Shown piece by piece: positions 1-11,149 of a stretch of DNA of 64,000 nt. Each line of letters starts with the position of its first letter. Position 1 is the stretch's first letter. Both the position numbers and the translations under genes were made by a program. Below the pieces are notes generated by a model. That model ran no database searches. It saw nothing but the letters and a program-made list of their open reading frames with translations, and had not been told where the DNA came from. The DNA is from Powellomyces hirtus (lineage: Eukaryota; Chytridiomycota; Chytridiomycetes; Spizellomycetales; Powellomycetaceae), in contig JAHLKG010000003.1 in assembly GCA_025526995.1 (NCBI GenBank), forward strand, positions 806,001 through 870,000, in the 5' to 3' direction.

Positions 1-229
1 GGTGGTTCTTCGGCTGAAGGAGAACCGTTCCTTCGCATAGGTGTATATAGATTTCGCCGGGACTGCAATGGGAAGGAGGCTATTTGTGAATAAAAGTCTG
101 TGAAGAAAGATCATAACAGGGGTGCTTACTATATAGCTTCTCTTCATCAATTTCACGCAGCGCGGCGGCTACAGTTTTGCGGGGTAAATAAGTTAGATTA
201 TAATGCAGAGTACCAATAAACGTCACTCT

Positions 230-610
230 TTACTCACCAACCAAGAAGAACTTGCCCGTTCCGAGATGTTCTCTGATGACCGCCTCCAAATCCCTCAGCT
301 TTCTCACGGCAGCTTCCATCTCATCGTCGCTCGCAGCCCCTTGTCTCTTTCGCTTGTAAATGGCTGTGGGCCGGCGACCCCTTCGGGCGGCTGCAGTATT
401 TCGTATAGGTCCATGGCTTTCATGCTCGTCGACCCCACCCGTCTCAGCCTGCTTGTAGGAATGGAACTTGTGATGAATCTCAGCAGCCGGTGCAGCGTCC
501 AAACCACATCGTTGGCTGTCTTGTTGGTCTTGATGATGCTGAGGACTCGCAGTCGAGTACAAAAGCGGATCGCTGTCGTAGTCGAACAGAGGCGATACAG
601 ATGAAATCAT
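230..610 (-). CDS. Hypothetical protein, 126 aa, basic C-terminal helix region
   Basis: I do not recognise this protein. From the ATG at 610 the frame is open for 126 codons to the stop at 230. The first half is rich in Asp, Ser, Gln and His. The second half has a basic stretch (ARRGRRPTAIYKRKRQG) followed by a short charged helix (DDEMEAAVRKLRDLEAVIREHL). That layout recalls a nuclear, DNA- or RNA-binding protein, but the helix is too short to call a bZIP. The frame stays open upstream to a TTG at 673, so a 5' exon is possible. Opposite-strand frames here look like shadows. Its existence as a gene is only moderately supported. Confidence 0.4.
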   Translation of the reverse strand: MISSVSPLFDYDSDPLLYSTASPQHHQDQQDSQRCGLDAAPAAEIHHKFHSYKQAETGGVDEHESHGPIRNTAAARRGRRPTAIYKRKRQGAASDDEMEAAVRKLRDLEAVIREHLGTGKFFLVGE

Positions 611-1945
611 GGCTGAGAATGATGTTCTAACGTCAGTTCCCGGGAGAGGCGTAGAAAGATTCTTGGATAGCAATTAGAAAGGAGGCTTCCGGAGGGATGC
701 TCAAACTGCTCTTCCGAGGCACTGACGGGCTTGAACAAAAATGAATGGTATGGTCCAAATCCGAAATATAGACACAATCCGGGGCAAAGGTATAAACAAA
801 ATGGAACGTATGTCGCTATGTGGAAGTCTGTGGAGAACAAGGACAAAATCTCAATGAGCCCGAGTGGACAGGTGGGAACTGCTTGAGCCACGAGATACAC
901 GCAAGTAGGCCCTTGCCGTGCGTCCTTTCAGAGTCGACACCCGTACCTTTTACAATTTTAATGCCAGGAGATGTGGGGGTTACGGTTCCTTCACAAGCTG
1001 CCGCGGACGGGACAAACCAAAGCGGATGAAAGAGGAACAAGCAAAGAAAGCTGGGATCGCTGGAATGATCTCGTTTTCGGTCAGGTTGTCTGTATCCTAG
1101 GGAACCCGCTGTCGACGAAATGCTGGGGGACGCCAATTGGCGATTGGCGGAGTTGGATGAAGTAAGCCTTGTTTGGACGCGTTGTCCATCGCATCAGCCA
1201 TTCTAGGCAGACACGTGACCGGCAAACAGCGTTGATGACTCATGCACCGGCTCGGGTCCTGGTGCTAAACGCACGTCTATGGATGCCCCAACTGCGTTAA
1301 GCTTGCTTATCCATGAAGCCACGTCATTCTGGAGAGACTCCCGTCAGTCTAATCGTACATGGTAGATTGTACCGGTTATGTCGAATAACAACTGCTGCCT
1401 GTATGGGGAGCGCTCATTCCCAGCTGATGGGACGGCTCGACCCTCTATGAATCCCGATGAAATGTATCTACGTTTGTTTTCAGCCTTGTTCAGCATACCA
1501 GCCCTATTATTAAGACATGTACAGTAGACACATCCCCCGCGCGAGAAGTCGTGACGTCAGATCGATGCGACGCGTCGAAAGTTCAAAACGTCAGGTCTCC
1601 CACAGTCCTACCAAGCAGGGAAGGAGGAGACATTTTGCCATCAGAAATGAGAAGTCCGCTCTAGTAACATCTAGTCACACAGTCAGTTGTAGGTAGTCCT
1701 GATGATGGATGGGATGAATGGCCTGGGGCCCTTTGGCCGAATGTACCCGTTATGTCAGATACAGTTGGCGCCTGCGGACGAGCGGTGGGTCGCACGTTCC
1801 GCCCATGCGTCATCGGCCGTCACACCTTTGTGCTATCTGTATTATTGCGATGTGATATAAGAGCCTCCCCCCAAAATATCCTGCTCTCAATACATTAAAT
1901 ACCTAACCCTATAGGCACATCTTCTCTTCCTCACACTTTTCAAAA
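611..1945. other. Intergenic region upstream of phosphoketolase
   Basis: No convincing coding frame is visible: the short ORFs carry no recognisable motifs and have no splice-supported continuation. The last 90 bases look like a core promoter, with a TATA-like element and a pyrimidine-rich leader running into the phosphoketolase ATG. Confidence 0.6.
1856..1860 (+). promoter_or_regulatory. Candidate TATA box of the phosphoketolase gene
   Basis: TATAA lies 86-90 bases upstream of the phosphoketolase ATG. It is followed by a C/T-rich leader typical of highly expressed fungal genes. The call rests on position and sequence only. Confidence 0.4.
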
Positions 1946-4900
1946 ATGGCTCCTGTAGCTGCAAATCCCGACGAAGACCACCCTGGTATGGTCCCCCCAG
2001 GCCATTTCATTAAGGTTAGCCCGCCGTTGAACACGGAGGGTCTTCTGGTCGATCTTAAGCTGGACGATTATCTCGGGGACAACGAGAACACCAAAGAATT
2101 CGCCAATATGGTCAAGGCGCGTCGAGCAGCAAACTTCCTGGCCGCCGCCATGATTTTTTTGAAGGACAACGTGGATATGAAGGAACCACTTGCTAAGGAC
2201 CACATCAAAGATCGATTGTTAGGCCATTGGGGAACTTGCCCGGCTATCACGTTCATCTACTCTCACTGCAATTACTTGATACGGAAGCACGATGTGGATA
2301 TGTTCTTGGTGACCGGCCCCGGACACGGCGCACCGGCAGTGCTCGGAAACCTGTACCTCGAGGGCACCTTGAGCAAATTTGACAATCGCTACAGCTGGTC
2401 AAAGGATGGACTCCGGGAGCTCATTCGAGGATTCTCTTGGCCAGGAGGCTTTCCCAGTCACGTCAATGCGGAAGTGCCCGGCGCGATCCATGAAGGAGGA
2501 GAACTCGGATATGCCTTGAGCGTCAGCTTTGGCGCAGTCATGGATAATCCAGATTTGATCGTCACCTGCATCGTGGGTGATGGAGAGGCCGAGACTGGTC
2601 CTACGTCGACTGCCTGGCACTCTTACAAGTATCTCGACCCCCGTGAGAGCGGCGCCGTGATTCCTATTCTGAACGCAAACGGCTACAAGATTGCTGAACC
2701 AACCGTGTTCGGGTCCATGTCAGACGAGGAGCTGGCCGCCCTGTTCAGTGGTTACGGCTATCAGGTCCGCATCGTCGAACAGATGGACAACATTGATGCA
2801 GACATGGCTGCGTCCATGGAATGGGCGTACACCATGATTCGCCGCATCCAGCAAGCTGCACGTTGCGGAAGCCCCATCACCAAGCCACGCTGGCCCATGC
2901 TGATTCTCCGCACGCCCAAGGGATGGACAGGACCTAGCGAGATTCACGGACATCAAGTGGAAGGAACATGGCGATCACACCAGGTTCCCCTTCCCAACGC
3001 GAAGTCTGATGAAGAAGAGTTTACAGCGCTCGAGAAGTGGTTGAAATCGTACAATGCGGATGAGCTTTTTGAAGATGGAACGCCAGTGGCAGATGTTCGC
3101 GACTCATTCCCAAAAGCCAGCCGATTGATGGGGTATGGCCTTCAGAACGACATCCGCTATACGTTTGTCCACCATATTAACTCATCTGTCGCTCAGATCT
3201 AACCCCAAAACCTACGCGGCGTACGAACCCCTTGATCTGCCTGACTTCAAAGATCTATGCGTGGACCCGGCTACCAATCAGGATGGCTGGCAAAGTTGCA
3301 TGAAGCTGTGCGGAAAGTATCTCGCAAAAGTCATTGACAAGTAAGTCGTATCGGGAGTTGCCTTCTCCCAGGACGCAATTGACGATTCTTCTTCCTAAAG
3401 GAATCAAACGAAGTTCCGAATATTCTCTCCTGATGGTAAGTGTGCGCGCGCTCTCGCCTGATGCGGCATTGTTTGCTAATTACTCGTGATGCAGAACTCG
3501 ACAGCAACAAGCTCAGCGCTGTTTTTGACAGCACCACACGTAACTTTCAGTGGGACCCCTTCTGCAGTGACAAGGGAGGTCGTGTTATCGAGGTTTTGTC
3601 AGAGCACCAGGTACGATCAACTGTCATACGGTCTTCATTTTTGTGAGACTGATTAACTGGCGCTTCGCAGTGCCAAGGCTGGATGCAGGGGTACACCCTT
3701 ACTGGGCGCGTTGCATTGTTCCCCAGCTACGAGAGTTTTCTGCCAATCATCAGTAAGTTCCGCTTTCCGCGGCTTTCACAGTTCAACTTCACTCTGTTCA
3801 TTCAATTCATAATTCCCCACAGCAACCATGGTGATTCAATATTCCAAGTTCCAGAAAGTGGCCCGGGAGACGTCGTGGAGGAAAGACATCGGTTCTCTCA
3901 ATTATGTCGAGTCATCGACCTTGTGGCGTCAAGAACACAATGGTAAGCCAGCCAACAGCATGCATTTGATTGTCGGAAAATAGACCAATGAGCCACAGCT
4001 AACGCGTCCCTCGTATAATAGGCTACTCTCACCAAAACCCTAGTTTCATTGACGCGCTGGTCAACTTGAAGACTAACATGATCCGCATCTACCTTCCCGC
4101 GGACGCCAACATCCTCCTGTCGACGATGTCCCACTGTCTTGCATCGAAGAACTACGTCAACTTGATCATCAGCTCAAAGCAGCCGATGCCTGTCTATCTC
4201 AACATGGATGTGCGTACATGCCGAGATATATGCAGAGCTCTGAAGTACTAATTACACGGACTGTTTGATCGTTCAGGAGGCCATCCGGCATTGCCGTGCA
4301 GGAGCATCTATCTGGCGAAAGTACAGCACCTACGAAGGCAATGACCCAGATGTCGTCTTGATTGGATGTGGAAACGAGACTACATTCGAGGTCGTCGCCG
4401 CAGCTGCGATGCTGAAGATTGATTGTCCAGGACTCCGCGTCCGTGTCGTCAACGTTACAGGTATATCTCGCTTTCTATGGCATTTGCGACAAAACAGGCT
4501 GGCTCAATAGCCTTCGTATTGCAGACTTGATGATCCTTAGTGCAACTGGCCGACACCCGCACGCTTTATCTGAAGAAGCATTCGAGGCCTTGTTCACTAA
4601 AGACAGGCCGATAATCTTCAACTTCCACGGCTATCCAGGTGTGGTGCGAGGATTGATCTTCGATAGAATCAGCCTTGCTGGAAGATTCAAAGTGGTATGT
4701 ACACGCGCTGAAATCGGCGGGATTGAACTCGACCTAATCACTTGTACACAGAACGGCTACGACGAGGAAGGCACGACCACTACTCCGTTCAAGATGCTCA
4801 CCTTCAACAAATGCGATCGTTTCAACTTGGCCATCGACGCCCTCCTCGCCATCCAGCGCGCGGGTCACACGGATCTCGCCAGTCGCAACATTGACGTTCA

Positions 4901-5009
4901 CGTCCAGGTTTCCGACTACCAGAGCCGGCTCAGGAAGCACGACAAATACGTTCTCGAGTTCGGCGAGGATCCCAAGGACCTCAAGGATATCCCAACGAGC
5001 GTGGCCTAA
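1946..5009 (+). CDS. XFP: Phosphoketolase (Xfp), 827 aa, 10 exons
   Basis: A thiamine-diphosphate enzyme that splits xylulose 5-phosphate (and usually fructose 6-phosphate) with phosphate into acetyl phosphate plus a C3 or C4 aldose phosphate. Exons: 1946-3132, 3197-3340, 3401-3435, 3495-3610, 3671-3752, 3823-3942, 4022-4209, 4277-4460, 4525-4694, 4752-5009; the sum is 828 codons. Visible family signatures are GPGHGAPAVLGNLYLEG near residue 123, the cofactor motif GDGEAETGPT near 214 with NANGYKI further on, and GRHPHALSEEAFEALF near the C-terminus. Length matches the family (about 800 aa). The start follows a TATA-like element and pyrimidine-rich leader. Fungal phosphoketolases are thought to be of bacterial origin; nine introns argue that any transfer was old. 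No acetate kinase gene is in the window to use the acetyl phosphate. Confidence 0.95.
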
Positions 5010-5351
5010 ATCATCTCCTTTCGTCGCCGGTCATCTTCCCATATGCGTAAACACACGCAACAAGCTTTCTGCATACATAGCTCCACATCTGTCGAGTCGG
5101 TCTCTCGGGCTCCCAATATATAGCACGATTTCTCACCATATATCTTCTGTAGCTACTCGTTTATGAAGCGATGCATCTTCGATTTGTACATATCCAATAA
5201 AATCTAAGCAGATCCGACTCCGTTAATAATCGACGAGTAGTGCTATGGAAACGATAGTTAAATTATGCAAGGAATATGTACAGTGTTAAGATAGGCAACT
5301 ATCTAGCATGGAGGAGAAGTCCCTGAAGAGACAAAAGGCGCCGGTCCCTGT
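5010..5351. other. Intergenic 3' region between convergent genes
   Basis: Short AT-richer stretch between the ends of phosphoketolase (+) and the small basic protein (-). An AATAAA-like sequence near 5196 (ccaataaaat) could serve 3' end formation. Nothing else is seen. Confidence 0.4.
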
Positions 5352-6027
5352 CTACACTTGGAACGAGACCTTTTTCTTCGTCTGCACGCAAGAAAAGAGT
5401 CAACCACACCGCAACGTTTACGCATACAAACAACAACAGTGCGCCAGCGTACCTCATCCGTCGGAATCACGACTCGGTCTTCCTTCCGTCTTTTCTTTCT
5501 CATTTGTTCTGCTTCTCGAAGCTCCTTCTTCACTTGTTCAAGCTGCGCACGCTTCGAGTTTTGTTTCTGTTGTTTCTTGACGGTCCGCTCGGCGTCAATC
5601 TTTTCATTGCGTTGATTGCGCTCCAGCTTCTTTCCTACGCGCTTTTCTTCTGTAGCGTTGACCTCGTCGATGAGACTCATCGCTAACGTCTGTAGACATG
5701 AGAAATCAGTCTAGTGTCCTGCTTTGTTGACCTCACAGTTCAAAGCAATATTACCTTGTCAGCGAATTTTTTGCCCTTTTTTCCTGACTTTGGGTATATC
5801 CTCTTCTGACGGCCAGTATTAGGTTCCTCGTCCGCGGACTCCTCCTCTTCCGTCTCTTCCTCAGCCGGCTCTTCGAGCGCTGGAGCGGCTTCTGACTCCT
5901 CTGCATTCGCCGCCCTTCGCTTTCCTCTCATTCCCGTCTTTGGCTTATTGACTGCACCACCCTTCGCTTTGATGTTCCCCTTCTTAGCGGGCCCCCGATC
6001 CCGTTTTAATGTCGCTTGAGGTTTCAT
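5352..6027 (-). CDS. Small Lys/Arg/Glu-rich protein, 179 aa, possibly an Alb1-type ribosome biogenesis factor
   Basis: Three exons on the minus strand (6027-5755, 5689-5453, 5381-5352) give 180 codons with clean GT-AG sites and ending in KKKVSFQV. The first exon encodes a Lys-rich segment (KRDRGPAKKGNIKAKGG), then a Glu-rich acidic patch, then GRQKRIYPKSGKKGKKFADK. The second exon is a long charged helix (KKLERNQRNEKIDAERTVKK) likely to form a coiled coil. Size, composition and the mid-protein basic helix resemble the small nucleolar 60S-assembly shuttling protein Alb1 (about 175 aa in yeast), but I see no diagnostic motif, so this is a suggestion. It is divergently arranged with NDUFA5 across 441 bp. 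Confidence 0.55.
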
Positions 6028-6468
6028 GACTGGGTATAGCTGTGAATAGGTACATAGTATTTAGATATGGAAATGCAACATTGTCTAATAAAGCCCACAC
6101 AGAAACAAGCCCGTGCACCATCATCGCACAATTTGCTGTTTGTCTTAGTTTGCGTACCTCTGCTAAAAGGCCTCTGTGTTCAATGTGTAGAAACCTGGCA
6201 GAAACTGCAAATTTCAATATTCACACTGTCAATTTGGCTTACTACCGTTGCTGTTGCCGTGGAAACAAATTGACAGTGGCCGTTGATGCGCGCCAAATCT
6301 ACTCGTTGAACTGCCCAGCTACGGTAAAACTTCAAGAACAGACATAAGGTAGAGGTGTGTTTTCATACAGGAAGGATTGCTGATGATTGAGTTGTCGATG
6401 ATGGAAATCTGATTTTTGCTCTATGGATTATGTTATAGTTCTTTGGAGATAGACCTTTTTGCGACACA
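6028..6468. other. Divergent intergenic region
   Basis: Shared upstream region of the small basic protein gene (-) and NDUFA5 (+). No gene, repeat or strong motif seen. Confidence 0.5.
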
Positions 6469-7048
6469 ATGAGAATCTTCCGCCCCCTCCTCCAAATCTC
6501 GAAGCTCAAGGAGGTATGTAAAGAATCCATTTTCAGGATGATATCAGCGGACGGCGGGTCTCCTACTACTGCGAAGGTCTAGGCGCTGCTCGCGATCTTC
6601 GTTAACGTTCGCGCGGTTCACACAGACTACCGGTCTTTACGGAGTCCCCGTGCATCCCAACCCTCGCCCGCACCTGATATCCCTCTACCAACGAATTATC
6701 CACACCGTCGAGCGGCTTCCCGCGACTACAGCCATCCGCCAGAGCGTCGAATCCCTGACGCGGTACCGTCTGTCTGTTGTTGAGAAACACGATGATGTAC
6801 CTACCATCGAGCGGGAACTCCGCGCTGGCCAGATTGAAGAACTGATTCATCAGGCCGAGGATGAGTTGAAGCTGATACCCCAGATGCTGAAGTACAAGGT
6901 ATTCGTCCTATTTCGTTACTCTCGTTATCAGGATAGCTTCCTTATGCATTTTGATCTTCTTTTTCCGCACGCAAAGCCATGGGAACCGTTGGAAGAGCCA
7001 GCACCTCCCGGCCAGTGGGAGTACTTTGGTCGTGGACGATCAGAATAG
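6469..7048 (+). CDS. NDUFA5: NADH:ubiquinone oxidoreductase subunit NDUFA5 (complex I, B13/29.9 kDa type)
   Basis: Accessory subunit of the peripheral arm of mitochondrial complex I. Exons 6469-6513, 6626-6898 and 6977-7048 make 130 codons (129 aa), the usual length. The family signature TTGLYGVPVHPNPRPHLISL starts at residue 16, followed by helices carrying YQRIIHTVERLP and VESLTRYRLSV. The C-terminal PWEPLEEPAPPGQWEYF is typical of fungal members. The first 15 residues (MRIFRPLLQISKLKE) are basic and hydrophobic and may help import. Both introns are GT-AG. The start was chosen because it is the only ATG whose exon splices in frame to the conserved TGLYG block. Confidence 0.93.
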
Positions 7049-7697
7049 AACGTGCTTTCTTGAAGCTGCCATACCACCTTTCGGCGAAAAGATGTCTTCA
7101 CGCCCGGATGCGCGTGGTCCTAAATACCATCATACCGATACTATCTGGAAAGAAGTCGCCCTTTCTTTCCTCGATTTGTCCCCTCTCTTGCGAAGGACCG
7201 ACAAATCCTTGGCGCAAATGTGCATAATATAAATCTTCCGAAGAAATTATGCGTCTCTTGTCTTAGCCAGCGCACCTGCAACCTGGATCCTGGGTGCTAT
7301 ATGAAAGCTGATGCAAGATGGGAGGATTTGCATCAAAACGTGGGCGATTAGAAATTCCCGAGTAATTCGACAGGGAGCGCAGATCGCAAGAGAGAGGAGT
7401 TATATTCTACAGATGAAAACAGATACAGTATGATGCGAGCTAGACTGGGTCAGCGATTTCCAGTTTCTGGGCGCTTCTTGACGCCTTTGACTACAGCTAT
7501 TCCAAAACTAACAACAATATAGGAACCCTATGTGTGTGAAGGTACAGGAAACTGAGTGATTCTCCCACAAAGCAAACCGAATGACGTCGCTTCCGTTCAA
7601 ATGAATGCGAAGCAAGCATATAATCTGTCGATACTCCTCTTGGTGGAATGTGCGTTAACATCGGCAACAAGTTTCTCCGAGAGGCAAGTACAAACCG
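7049..7697. other. Intergenic 3' region
   Basis: About 650 bases between convergent genes. Short frames here have no recognisable content. Nothing else seen. Confidence 0.5.
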
Positions 7698-9335
7698 TCA
7701 ATCCAACAGGTAAATTCCGGCGGCTAGAACAGAAGCACCTATGAGAGCGCCCAGAGCGGTTCCAAAAACGAAGGCGCCGACTCCAGCGAGGCCTTTCCGT
7801 TTTTTGGTCAAGTGACCTGACTCATCATCGGTGGATATCTGTGAGAATTTGCGTTTGACCACCGTCTCGTTGGCCTTCTCAGCGTCTTTCGCGCGGGCCT
7901 TCCACGCTTTCTCGCGATTGCGCAAGGTCTCCGTCTTAGCTTTGGCCTCCGCAATCAGCGAATGAAGCGTCGCACATTTGTCTGCTAAGTCTTCTGATGG
8001 GGCGGGCTCGGCCGGGGCGAATGGTTCTCCCGGAACGGCCACGCGGCTGTTTCGAGCCGACCCTTCGATGCAAATGGGTTCCATAATCACCTCGCGTTTT
8101 TTGTTTTGTGGACAAGGGAGGTCCGTTACATCACTCAGATCTTGTTCTTCGCGCGGCCGCTTCGCGTTGGTACTGGGGTTAACCGAGCTCGAACGAATTT
8201 CCGCTCCGTCTGTCTTTTGGCGCTCTGCAAATGCCACGCAAGAGTGTTAGACCCTAACGGAAAGGAAATCAGATCGACATTCATACCTGCAAACCGGGTC
8301 AATTTGGCAAGCAAGTTCGAAGAAGACCGTTGGTTAGAGTACGCCTTGACACACTTGATAAGGTGCTTCTCCGCCATTTGCAATTTGAGAGCTCTGTCAT
8401 TGTGCAGCTTAGTGCCAATCTTGTTTGTCCAGTCATGGAACGCGTCTTGGAGATCTTCTATCAATTCCTCGGGCGAGGTGGCAGCTCTTAGGGTATCCTC
8501 AATCCTTCTCAGCAGACTTTGCGCACACGTGATTTGCCCATCCAAAAAGCGCATCGTTGCTTGTACGGCGGTGAAACTTGCTTCCATAGTATAGTCCAGC
8601 GAGTCCGGCATCAGGTCACGAGCTTTCATGCAGTACTTTGTCAACTTCACTAGATACATTTGCCTTTGATCGTATTCCGGAGATGCAGCGCTGTTGCATC
8701 TGGTGCCTGGAGGATGGAAGATTTCGGTTTGACAAAAGGCAAGAAGTCTCCGCGGTTCAATCTCTTTGCATTCGAAGAGTAAGTTCGTGGGAATGTCGGG
8801 AACCGAAAGGACGCGACTAGTGGTTGCTGCGACAAAGCATCGAAGTTCAGCGCGGGTTGGCTGGCCACCCGAGAACATCGAATCACCCCATTCGCAGAGC
8901 GTGGAGAGACCAGATAGATGCTGGCGAAATTCCGCCTCATTCTGACGGGATAGACGCTGATTGGTATCTTTTTCAGTGCTGTTGGGCGAGCTCGAACGCC
9001 TGGATGCGGGATCTGCAGACGTTTCAGTTCCGTTCTCCTTGTCCTCGACCGAGATTGATTTGGGGTGAGGCTTTAATGCCTGGCTTCGGAAGTGGTCATA
9101 AGTTTTTGTGTAGATCGAAGTCAACGGATGGATTCTTTTGACGGCATATGGGGTTGACGACGCCGCAGAGACGTTCCAGCGCTGACAAAGATTGCTGAGG
9201 AGCCATTGCAGGAAAGAGCGGGAACATGGAATAACTCACCTGAGGCAGGACTGCCGGCTGATCGTTCTGGGGTTGGCAGTCCTGGTTTTCGCGGCGCATT
9301 TTTGAGGGTTTGTCAGCGCTCAAATCTTCATTCAT
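7698..9335 (-). CDS. Predicted tail-anchored protein of unknown function, 505 aa
   Basis: I do not recognise this protein. Minus-strand exons 9335-9240, 9181-8287 and 8224-7698 give 506 codons with matching phases. The N-terminal 100 residues are polar and Ser-rich. The middle (about residues 110-330) is helical with no known motif. A basic cluster (NAKRPREEQ) and a charged coiled-coil stretch follow. The extreme C-terminus is a basic patch (HLTKKRKG) and then about 28 hydrophobic, small-residue amino acids (GVGAFVFGTALGALIGASVL and on) ending in LLD at the stop. That is the form of a tail anchor, with the bulk of the protein in the cytosol or nucleoplasm. The KRPREE and KKRK clusters could be nuclear signals, so an inner-nuclear-membrane protein is one option. 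Confidence 0.7.
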
Positions 9336-9892
9336 GTTGGCCAGAAGTGGGAAAATCGTGCAGTGGGAAAATTGGTGCACCGGGAGCAGAGCAGTTGAGT
9401 GCACGCTGTGGATACTTGAGGTCAAACTAAGAGAACGAGGTTGTGCTCCGTTGCTTCTTTTTTGTGGTGGATTGGTTGAAACTATTATTGCTTGGTTTGA
9501 TTCAGGGATAAACGTTTTCCAAATCAAGCCCTGACTGACACTCTTTGGTTTTTGACAGCTGAGGTGGTCATGACTCGATTTGACAGGAAGTCGCGTCTCG
9601 GCTTGATGAGTCAGCATCCCGATCGCAGCAGGCGAGCGAGAGCCGTATGGAGATTTTGTCGAATAGTTGTGAAAAGGATTGAGCGCTGTATACAGATAAG
9701 GTTTGTATACGCAGACCCCTTAAATGGGATTTGTTGGAGGTGAATCTGAGGTGGATTTGTGGTTTGCTGGGCCGAATCTGTAACGAGCTCATCGCATTCA
9801 AGGAGCGGTTTGCCGAGACCGGCCTTCAATTCATTAATAGGTATTAGATGCCACAACAAAAGGGACTGGTAGCAGAAGGCTGATGTGAGGAA
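9336..9892. other. Intergenic region upstream of the tail-anchored protein gene
   Basis: No gene seen. Frames continue a little upstream of 9335 but lose coherence. The decayed transporter begins just to the right. Confidence 0.5.
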
Positions 9893-10831
9893 ACCGGTAG
9901 AGTAGCTTAGAGTTTTGCAGTTCCGCCCAAGTGCTGTCGTCATCCCTCCTACCCTTGCCACACTCTTGTCCTTCTTGGCGAAACTGCTTCCCCGCAACAC
10001 ATACAAAACCTTCAGCTACCAATGGAGCCTTGATCCCGGACCATTGCCGATGAAGGAGCACGTCATCGTGACCGTGATTGCCAGCGCTGCCGTGGCGAGA
10101 CCTCGGGAATTCCTTACGGCATTGACAACGCTGTATCACAGAAGTGGCAGGGCGAGCAGAACATCGGATATGGCGCGGCCTTTTACTGGGACATCTGCAC
10201 ACAAATGATTGGGTTCGGATTCACAGGAGCGTTGCGTCGCTTCATTATGTGGCCTCGCAAAACGGTTTGGCACACACACTTTGCGCAACTTTCCGTGTTC
10301 GGATCGTACCACAAGAAAGATGAGGAGTTCGTTGCAGACAACAATGCAACCTCGTCTATCTCTCTGGCGGATTCAAACTCTTTTTCAACGCGGGAGGAAT
10401 TTGGGAGCTATCGGATCGGGAAGTTCTCTCAAGGCATTTGCTGGCATCTACTGGGCCTTCCTCGCAGGCGGCATTCTTCCCGTCATCTTGCCAACAAGTA
10501 TCGCCCATTCGCAGGTGGATATACTTGAATTTCCCAATCTTCTCCGCTTCCTACGGAAGTTGGGGAGCCGGCATGCCAACGAATTGCATCTGGACGACCT
10601 TGTTCGTGTCCGGCTTTTTTCCAATTCTACTTGTACCGGAACCACTTTGCCTGGTGGACCAAGTTCACACATGTCACAGGAGCCATCTGCTTGATCTTCA
10701 TCGCGTTTTTCAGTATCTCACACCCGTTCCCTGTCTGGAGAATGAACCCCGACTTGAAAATTTCAAAGAGGGAGAACGTACTCGGACCTTGGGCAGACCC
10801 CATGCCATTCATTGATTCTGTAGGGACGTAG
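9893..10831 (+). pseudogene. Decayed C-terminal half of an OPT-family oligopeptide transporter
   Basis: OPT transporters move small peptides or metal chelates across membranes and are normally 700-900 aa. Here only about 300 residues of the C-terminal half remain, scattered over all three plus frames. In order: LDPGPLPMKEHVIVTVIAS near 10034, PYGIDNAVSQKWQGEQN then MIGFGFTGALRRFIMWP near 10207, AGIYWAFLAGGILPVILP near 10440, NFPIFSASYGSWGAGMPTN near 10530, and FAWWTKFTHVTGAICLIFIA near 10645 to a stop at 10831. These match the NPGPFN-KEH, IGFG-GLLRRFLVWP, PPATPLNY and WW-KYNYV regions of the family. The frame changes near 10097, 10400, 10520 and 10625 do not coincide with convincing introns, and no N-terminal half is found upstream. 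A heavily spliced active gene is less likely. Confidence 0.65.
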
Positions 10832-11149
10832 TTGACAACTTGAATATATTCGTGTGAATTTTCATGTCACATCGTCGGTGGCACCCAATGATCGCTGGCA
10901 CTGCGATAGGACAAAATGTTGGGCTATGCCCTCTGTACTTACATTCTTTCATTTTACCAAACACTCAATCATCCAACATTGATGACGATGACGAGAATGT
11001 GATTATTCTTCATAGGAGGTTTGCGGGGTGTCCGATGGTGTACAGGTGACACTTCACGCGTCTGTTGGAAAAGCTCTTCTCACCCCTGCGGAAATGGAAT
11101 TCCATTTCCATTCCTCCCCATTGAACTTCAACAGACTCCTGACTTTCTA
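10832..11149. other. Intergenic region
   Basis: Between the transporter remnant and the LRR-RhoGEF gene. No gene seen; it probably holds the promoter of the downstream gene. Confidence 0.4.

Noticed and set aside
9611..10202. Minus-strand frames of 122-131 codons
   Set aside because: They lie antisense to the transporter remnant, which matches the OPT family on the plus strand.
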